DNA of 9,995 nt, from the NCBI GenBank assembly GCA_018818755.1, contig JAHIRL010000026.1, positions 1 through 9,995 on the forward strand, written 5' to 3'. Of this stretch, positions 6,911 to 9,995 are shown one piece after another (within the stretch, counting starts at the first letter, position 1; each line of letters begins with the position of its first letter). The notes under the pieces are model-generated. The model worked only from the letters and a program-made list of their open reading frames with translations. It searched no databases and was not told where the DNA came from. The stretch comes from Patescibacteria group bacterium. GTDB lineage: Bacteria > Patescibacteriota > Gracilibacteria > UBA1369 > LOWO2-01-FULL-3. A program made the translations under genes and the position numbers.

Positions 6911-7055
6911 TTGTTGTTTGGTTAAATAACGGGTTTGTGACCCGGCAAGGTGATAAATTCTTGTTGAAAAGATTTTGTGGAGCCGGGTTGTCTCGCGGTT
7001 TCGCTGTTGCGAAGGTGGCGGGCAAGTTCCTAAGAGCAGGAAATTGATTTTGTAC
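6911..7055 (-). promoter_or_regulatory. Structured 5' leader of rpsJ with alternative pairings
   Basis: About 145 nt separate the predicted transcription start (about 7055) from the ATG. Hairpin A (7013-7000) is TTCGC-AACA-GCGAA. CCCGGC at 6987-6982 can pair with GCCGGG at 6946-6941. The same GGG region can instead form a local hairpin, CGGGT-CACAA-ACCCG (6944-6930), whose foot is six bases before TTAACC. The two folds exclude each other. This arrangement suits translational or attenuation control by an r-protein, but no known leader class was recognised. Confidence 0.5.
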
Positions 7056-7061
7056 GAAGAC

Positions 7062-7090
7062 TTTATAATGGAGGGAAGGGGAGAAGTCAA
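7062..7090 (-). promoter_or_regulatory. Promoter of rpsJ
   Basis: On the minus strand TTGACT (7090-7085) and TATAAA (7067-7062) are separated by 17 bp. The spacer is a pyrimidine tract rich in C (TCTCCCCTTCCCTCC). The -35 hexamer is identical to that of the rplC promoter, and both spacers are C-rich. Confidence 0.75.
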
Positions 7091-7100
7091 AAAGTAGATA

Positions 7101-7129
7101 TTGACATTTTGAGGCTTTTGTGTGATAAT
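7101..7129 (+). promoter_or_regulatory. Promoter of the 7156-7833 gene
   Basis: A perfect TTGACA (7101-7106) and GATAAT (7124-7129) are 17 bp apart, and TG at 7121-7122 gives an extended -10. The transcription start is expected near 7136, about 20 nt before the ATG. Only 10 bp lie between this -35 box and that of the divergent rpsJ promoter. Confidence 0.8.
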
Positions 7130-7155
7130 TAAGTATAGTATTTAATTTAACCATT

Positions 7156-7833
7156 ATGAATAATAGTATGAATGATTCTGCTTTGGACTTGGGTCCTGAG
7201 GAGGAGGGGCGCAGTCTTTTGGATGTTATTGAGAATGCCGGAACACAGGAGAAGTTTGAGAAGATGAGTCTTGTTATTGATATGGTTTATGGTGGAATGG
7301 TGAAGGATTTTAGTGACAGGTTTTATGATCTAAAGGAGGGGGTGCATTTTGCCGGTTCATTTTTTTATGAATCAGATCCGGGACAGCCTGTGGTTTGTGG
7401 TTTTGAAGTAGACAGTAAGCATGTTGGTGCATTTTGGGCATATTTGGAGGATTTGTGCATGAAGGTTGGTATTCAGCCCCAAATGAGGAAGGAGGATGGA
7501 AGAATTATTACTAAATTTGGTTTGAGTGATTTTGATAAACTACGCAAGCATTTTGATATTGATCTTAATTTTGGAGAGAGTACTGATAGTGAATTTTTGG
7601 AAATCACTGAAAAAAATGGGCGCATTTATATTCCGTTTCGGGGGCATTTGAGTGACCCTGAAACGGCTCGTGAATATTTGGAATTTTTTGGAGGGACTAT
7701 GCCTTTCTATGATGAGAATACCGGACGAGGCTATGCCGTTATTCCTGTTGATGAGTTCGTTAGCGAGGTTGACTTGCAGGATTATTGTATTGGCTTGAAT
7801 CCGGATGTTTCTAATTTCCTTCTAAATCTTTAA
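7156..7833 (+). CDS. Hypothetical acidic protein of unknown function
   Basis: I do not recognise this 225-residue protein. It has no signal peptide or membrane segment and is acidic, so it is probably cytoplasmic. It looks like a mix of helices and strands. Two stretches appear to be related: YLEDLCMKVGIQPQ (from residue 96) followed by EDGRIITKF, DFDKLRKHF and DIDL, and YLEFFGGTMPFYDENTGRGY (from 174) followed by VIPVDEFVSEVDLQDYCIGL. This suggests a tandem duplication of a domain of about 45-50 residues (inference by eye). Cysteines are at 81, 101 and 211, with no metal-binding pattern. The first Met is chosen because TTAACC lies three bases upstream and a strong promoter precedes it; a second in-frame Met is at codon 5. 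The gene is divergent from rpsJ, convergent with tuf, and shares a terminator with tuf. Confidence 0.85.
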   Translation: MNNSMNDSALDLGPEEEGRSLLDVIENAGTQEKFEKMSLVIDMVYGGMVKDFSDRFYDLKEGVHFAGSFFYESDPGQPVVCGFEVDSKHVGAFWAYLEDLCMKVGIQPQMRKEDGRIITKFGLSDFDKLRKHFDIDLNFGESTDSEFLEITEKNGRIYIPFRGHLSDPETAREYLEFFGGTMPFYDENTGRGYAVIPVDEFVSEVDLQDYCIGLNPDVSNFLLNL

Positions 7834-7870
7834 AAAAAAGACCCTCCACTAAAGTGTGGAAGGCCTTTTT
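7832..7870. terminator. Bidirectional intrinsic terminator between the 7156-7833 gene and tuf
   Basis: A hairpin with the core CCTCCAC/GTGGAAGG (one bulged A) is flanked by a run of eight A on the left and five T on the right. Read on the plus strand, the stem is followed by CCTTTTTG and can end the 7156-7833 transcript, whose stop codon overlaps its left edge. Read on the minus strand, the stem is followed by TCTTTTTTTT and can end the fusA-tuf transcript, 14 nt after the tuf stop. Confidence 0.85.
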
Positions 7871-7883
7871 GAATTTGTGTTTA

Positions 7884-9077
7884 TTATTCCATGATTTTTG
7901 CTACTACTCCGGCTCCTACTGTTCGTCCTCCTTCACGGATGGCGAATCTTGTTCCTGCGTCCAAAGCGATTGGAGCAACCAAAGTTACGATCATGTTTAC
8001 TTTGTCTCCTGGCATTACCATCTCAACACCTGCAGGTAATTCCACATCACCGGTTACATCTGTTGTTCGGATGTAGAATTGAGGTTTGTATCCTTTGAAG
8101 AAAGGTGTGTGTCGTCCTCCCTCGTCTTTTGTTAGGATGTAAACTTCAGCTTCGAATTTTGTGTGTGGAGTGATTGTTCCAGGTTTTGCCATAACTTGTC
8201 CTCTTTCGATCTCTTCTTTTTCAATACCACGCATTAGAAGACCAACATTGTCTCCGGCTCTACCTTCATCAAGAGTTTTTCTAAACATCTCAACTCCAGT
8301 GATAACCACTTTTCTTGTTGGTTTGATTCCAACGATTTCTACCTCTTCATTCACTTTAATGATACCTTGGTCAACTCTTCCTGTGGCAACTGTTCCTCTA
8401 CCTTTGATTGAGAATACATCCTCAACTGGCATTAGGAATGGTTTGTCTAGTTCACGAACTGGGTCTGGGATGAATGAATCCAAGGCTGCAAGAAGCTCAA
8501 CGATTGGTTTTGTTGCTTCCTCGTCATCTGGATTTTCAAGAGCTTTAAGGGCTGAACCTTTGATAACCGGAGTATCATCACCGGGGAATTCATATTTGTT
8601 TAGAAGTTCGCGTACCTCCATTTCTGAAAGTTCTGCGATTTCTGGGTCTGCCATGTCCATCTTGTTTAGGAAAACAACAATGTATGGAACATTTACCTGA
8701 CGAGCAAGAAGGATGTGCTCACGAGTTTGTGGCATTGGTCCATCTGCGGCAGATACTACTAAGATTGCACCGTCCATTTGAGCGGCACCTGTAATCATGT
8801 TTTTTACGTAATCCGCATGTCCTGGACAATCCACATGTGCGTAATGTCTGGTTGCAGTTTCGTACTCTTGGTGTGAGGTAGCGATTGTAATACCTCTTTC
8901 TCTTTCTTCTGGAGCGTTGTCAATTTGGTCAAACGCTATAGCTTTGTTTCCACCACCGAATTTTTTAGCTGCTACTACGGTAATTGCAGCGGTAAGTGTA
9001 GTTTTACCGTGGTCAACGTGACCAATCGTTCCTACATTTACATGGGTTTTGCTTCTATCAAATGCACCTTCAGCCAT
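7884..9077 (-). CDS. tuf: Translation elongation factor Tu
   Basis: EF-Tu is a GTPase that brings aminoacyl-tRNA to the ribosomal A site. The 397-residue product is complete. The G1 motif GHVDHGKT is at 19-26, the switch I region with RGITI at about 62-66, G3 DCPGHADY at 84-91 with the catalytic His at 89, G4 NKMD at 139-142 and G5 GSAL at 175-178. Domains 2 and 3 follow, with GRGTVATGRVDQG, HTPFFKGYKPQFYIRTTDVTG and the C-terminal REGGRTVGAGVVAKI. It is 89 nt behind fusA, the normal order. The upstream bases are AT-rich with TTAACA in place of a Shine-Dalgarno. The transcript probably ends at the shared hairpin at 7832-7870, so tuf is not co-transcribed with rpsJ. Confidence 0.99.
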   Translation of the reverse strand: MAEGAFDRSKTHVNVGTIGHVDHGKTTLTAAITVVAAKKFGGGNKAIAFDQIDNAPEERERGITIATSHQEYETATRHYAHVDCPGHADYVKNMITGAAQMDGAILVVSAADGPMPQTREHILLARQVNVPYIVVFLNKMDMADPEIAELSEMEVRELLNKYEFPGDDTPVIKGSALKALENPDDEEATKPIVELLAALDSFIPDPVRELDKPFLMPVEDVFSIKGRGTVATGRVDQGIIKVNEEVEIVGIKPTRKVVITGVEMFRKTLDEGRAGDNVGLLMRGIEKEEIERGQVMAKPGTITPHTKFEAEVYILTKDEGGRHTPFFKGYKPQFYIRTTDVTGDVELPAGVEMVMPGDKVNMIVTLVAPIALDAGTRFAIREGGRTVGAGVVAKIME

Positions 9078-9130
9078 AATTTAATTGTTAAATATTATAT
9101 GTTTAGCATTAAATAAATTAACGCGCGGGA

Positions 9131-9159
9131 ATATTATATTATATCTATAGCAATTGCAA
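9131..9159 (-). promoter_or_regulatory. Possible internal promoter before tuf
   Basis: The 89-nt fusA-tuf gap contains, on the minus strand, TTGCAA (9159-9154) and overlapping -10-like boxes: TATAAT at 9143-9138 and 9138-9133, and TAATAT at 9136-9131. The spacing is 15 bp to the second perfect box and 17 bp to the third. A GC-rich block (CCCGCGCG, 9129-9122) follows immediately. Another TATAAT stands at 9099-9094 with only a weak -35. The exact promoter cannot be decided by eye; an extra tuf promoter here would be normal. Confidence 0.45.
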
Positions 9160-9166
9160 GCAGATT

Positions 9167-9995
9167 TTATGATGTGGCTTTCTTCTCTTTTATCTCTTCT
9201 GCAACATTGCTCGGTACTTGTGCGTAGTGCCCAAATTCCATTGTGTAGTTACCACGACCTTGAGTCATTGACCTTAGATCTGTTGCATAACCGAACATTT
9301 CTGCTAATGGAATTTTTGATTTGATGAATTTGATTAATCCACGATCTCCACTTTCTTCAATTTGTCCACGCCTTGAGCTGATATTTCCCATTACATCGCC
9401 GAAATAATCTTCTGGTACGGTAACTTCTACTGCCATAACGGGCTCAAGTAATACTGGGTTAGCCTTTTTTACAGCATTTTGGAAACAGATAGAACCGGCG
9501 ATTTTAAAGGCCATTTCTGATGAGTCCACATCATGGAAGCTTCCATCGTAAAGCTCTGCCTTAACATCTACAACAGGATAGCCGGCGATAATTCCACGGC
9601 TCATTGCCTCCTGAATACCTTTATCTACGGCAGGGATATACTCTTTTGGAATCTTACCTCCAACAATTGAATTGACGAATTCGTATCCAGCACCTGGTTC
9701 TTGCGGTGAAACCCGAAGATGTACATGACCGAATTGACCACGACCACCTGACTGTTTTGCGTATTTTTCTTCCATCGTAACCTCGGAAGTGATTGTTTCA
9801 CGGTAAGCAACCTGTGGGGCACCAATGTTGGCTTCTACTTTGAATTCGCGTTTCATTCGATCTACGATGATGTCCAAGTGAAGCTCTCCCATTCCGGCGA
9901 TGATTGTTTGGCCGGTTTCTTCGTCTGTGTTAACTCGGAAGGTTGGATCCTCCTGAGCAAGTTTTTGAAGGGCGATACCCATTTTTTCTTGATCG
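9167..9995 (-). CDS. fusA: Translation elongation factor G, 5' part beyond window
   Basis: EF-G is the GTPase that drives translocation. The visible 275 residues are the C-terminal 40 percent of a protein of about 700: domain III from DQEKMGIALQKLAQEDPTFR and GMGELHLDIIVDRMKREF, domain IV with GGRGQFGHVHLRV and the tip motif FHDVDSSEMAFK, and domain V with VTVPEDYFGDVMGNISSRRG and TQGRGNYTMEFGHYAQVP. The GTPase domain and the start are outside the window; the Met at 9982 is internal. It is followed by tuf after 89 nt, the classical str order. Confidence 0.98.
   Translation of the reverse strand, partial: DQEKMGIALQKLAQEDPTFRVNTDEETGQTIIAGMGELHLDIIVDRMKREFKVEANIGAPQVAYRETITSEVTMEEKYAKQSGGRGQFGHVHLRVSPQEPGAGYEFVNSIVGGKIPKEYIPAVDKGIQEAMSRGIIAGYPVVDVKAELYDGSFHDVDSSEMAFKIAGSICFQNAVKKANPVLLEPVMAVEVTVPEDYFGDVMGNISSRRGQIEESGDRGLIKFIKSKIPLAEMFGYATDLRSMTQGRGNYTMEFGHYAQVPSNVAEEIKEKKATS

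Noticed and set aside
6930..7025. tRNA gene in the GC-rich stem-forming region before rpsJ
   Set aside because: The stems do not form a cloverleaf and no T-arm GTTCRA-type sequence is present at the right distance.
6911..7090. Extended N-terminus of S10 (start at 7090 giving 167 residues)
   Set aside because: The 60 extra residues do not resemble S10 and would begin inside the -35 box of the rpsJ promoter. The start at 6910 gives the normal length and N-terminus.
6849..7154. 101-codon minus-strand open frame over the rpsJ leader and promoters
   Set aside because: It covers two promoters and the structured leader, overlaps rpsJ in another frame and has no family features.
8161..8700. 179-codon open frame antisense to tuf
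   Set aside because: Long antisense frames are common over tuf because of its codon bias. The product is Ser/Thr/Pro-rich with no recognisable fold.
505..9169. UGA read as glycine (as in Gracilibacteria/Absconditabacteria)
   Set aside because: All proteins are full length without any in-frame TGA, and glycine is encoded by GGN throughout. The window gives no sign of reassignment.
9167..9982. A complete short gene starting at 9982
   Set aside because: The frame continues to the window edge with conserved EF-G residues (DQEK) before this Met, so it is the 3' part of fusA.

Overview
The window is a bacterial chromosomal segment of moderately low G+C carrying most of the str/S10 translation cluster on the minus strand. 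Reading in the direction of transcription (right to left), it holds the 3' end of fusA, then tuf, rpsJ, rplC, rplD, rplW, rplB, rpsS, rplV and the 5' part of rpsC. This is the textbook bacterial order. The proteins are clearly bacterial: EF-Tu has the usual G motifs, and L2, S19 and L22 are typical. The compact operon, the absence of Shine-Dalgarno sequences and the unusual non-ribosomal insertions suggest a candidate-phyla (Patescibacteria/CPR-type, perhaps Peregrinibacteria-like) organism. That placement is impression only; no rRNA is present to prove it. The standard code fits: no in-frame TGA occurs, and all twelve visible genes read at normal length.

The canonical order is broken twice. 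Between tuf and rpsJ lies an unrecognised plus-strand gene (7156-7833). Between rpsJ and rplC lie a plus-strand gene for a probable membrane-anchored protein with a transglutaminase-like segment and leucine-rich repeats (3779-5527), and a minus-strand Na+/Ca2+-exchanger-type transporter (5520-6485). In both places the plus-strand gene is divergent from an r-protein promoter. Good -35/-10 pairs with 17-bp spacers can be read for all four directions.

The cluster is therefore split into at least three transcription units: (1) fusA-tuf, ending at a bidirectional hairpin shared with the 7156-7833 gene, with a possible extra promoter before tuf; (2) rpsJ, apparently almost monocistronic, with its own promoter, a structured leader of about 145 nt and an intrinsic terminator; (3) rplC-rplD-rplW-rplB-rpsS-rplV-rpsC, tightly packed (gaps of 2 to 19 nt), with its own promoter and a leader of about 93 nt.

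The most interesting signals are the transglutaminase-like/LRR protein with a single cysteine, a recurrent AACC motif in place of a Shine-Dalgarno upstream of most start codons, and the two r-protein promoters that share TTGACT and a C-rich spacer, one of them with a run of eight C. No tRNA, rRNA, CRISPR array, insertion sequence or replication origin was seen. No gene-free stretch exceeds 300 bases. The two longest, 3561-3778 and 6911-7155, are filled by divergent promoters and leaders.
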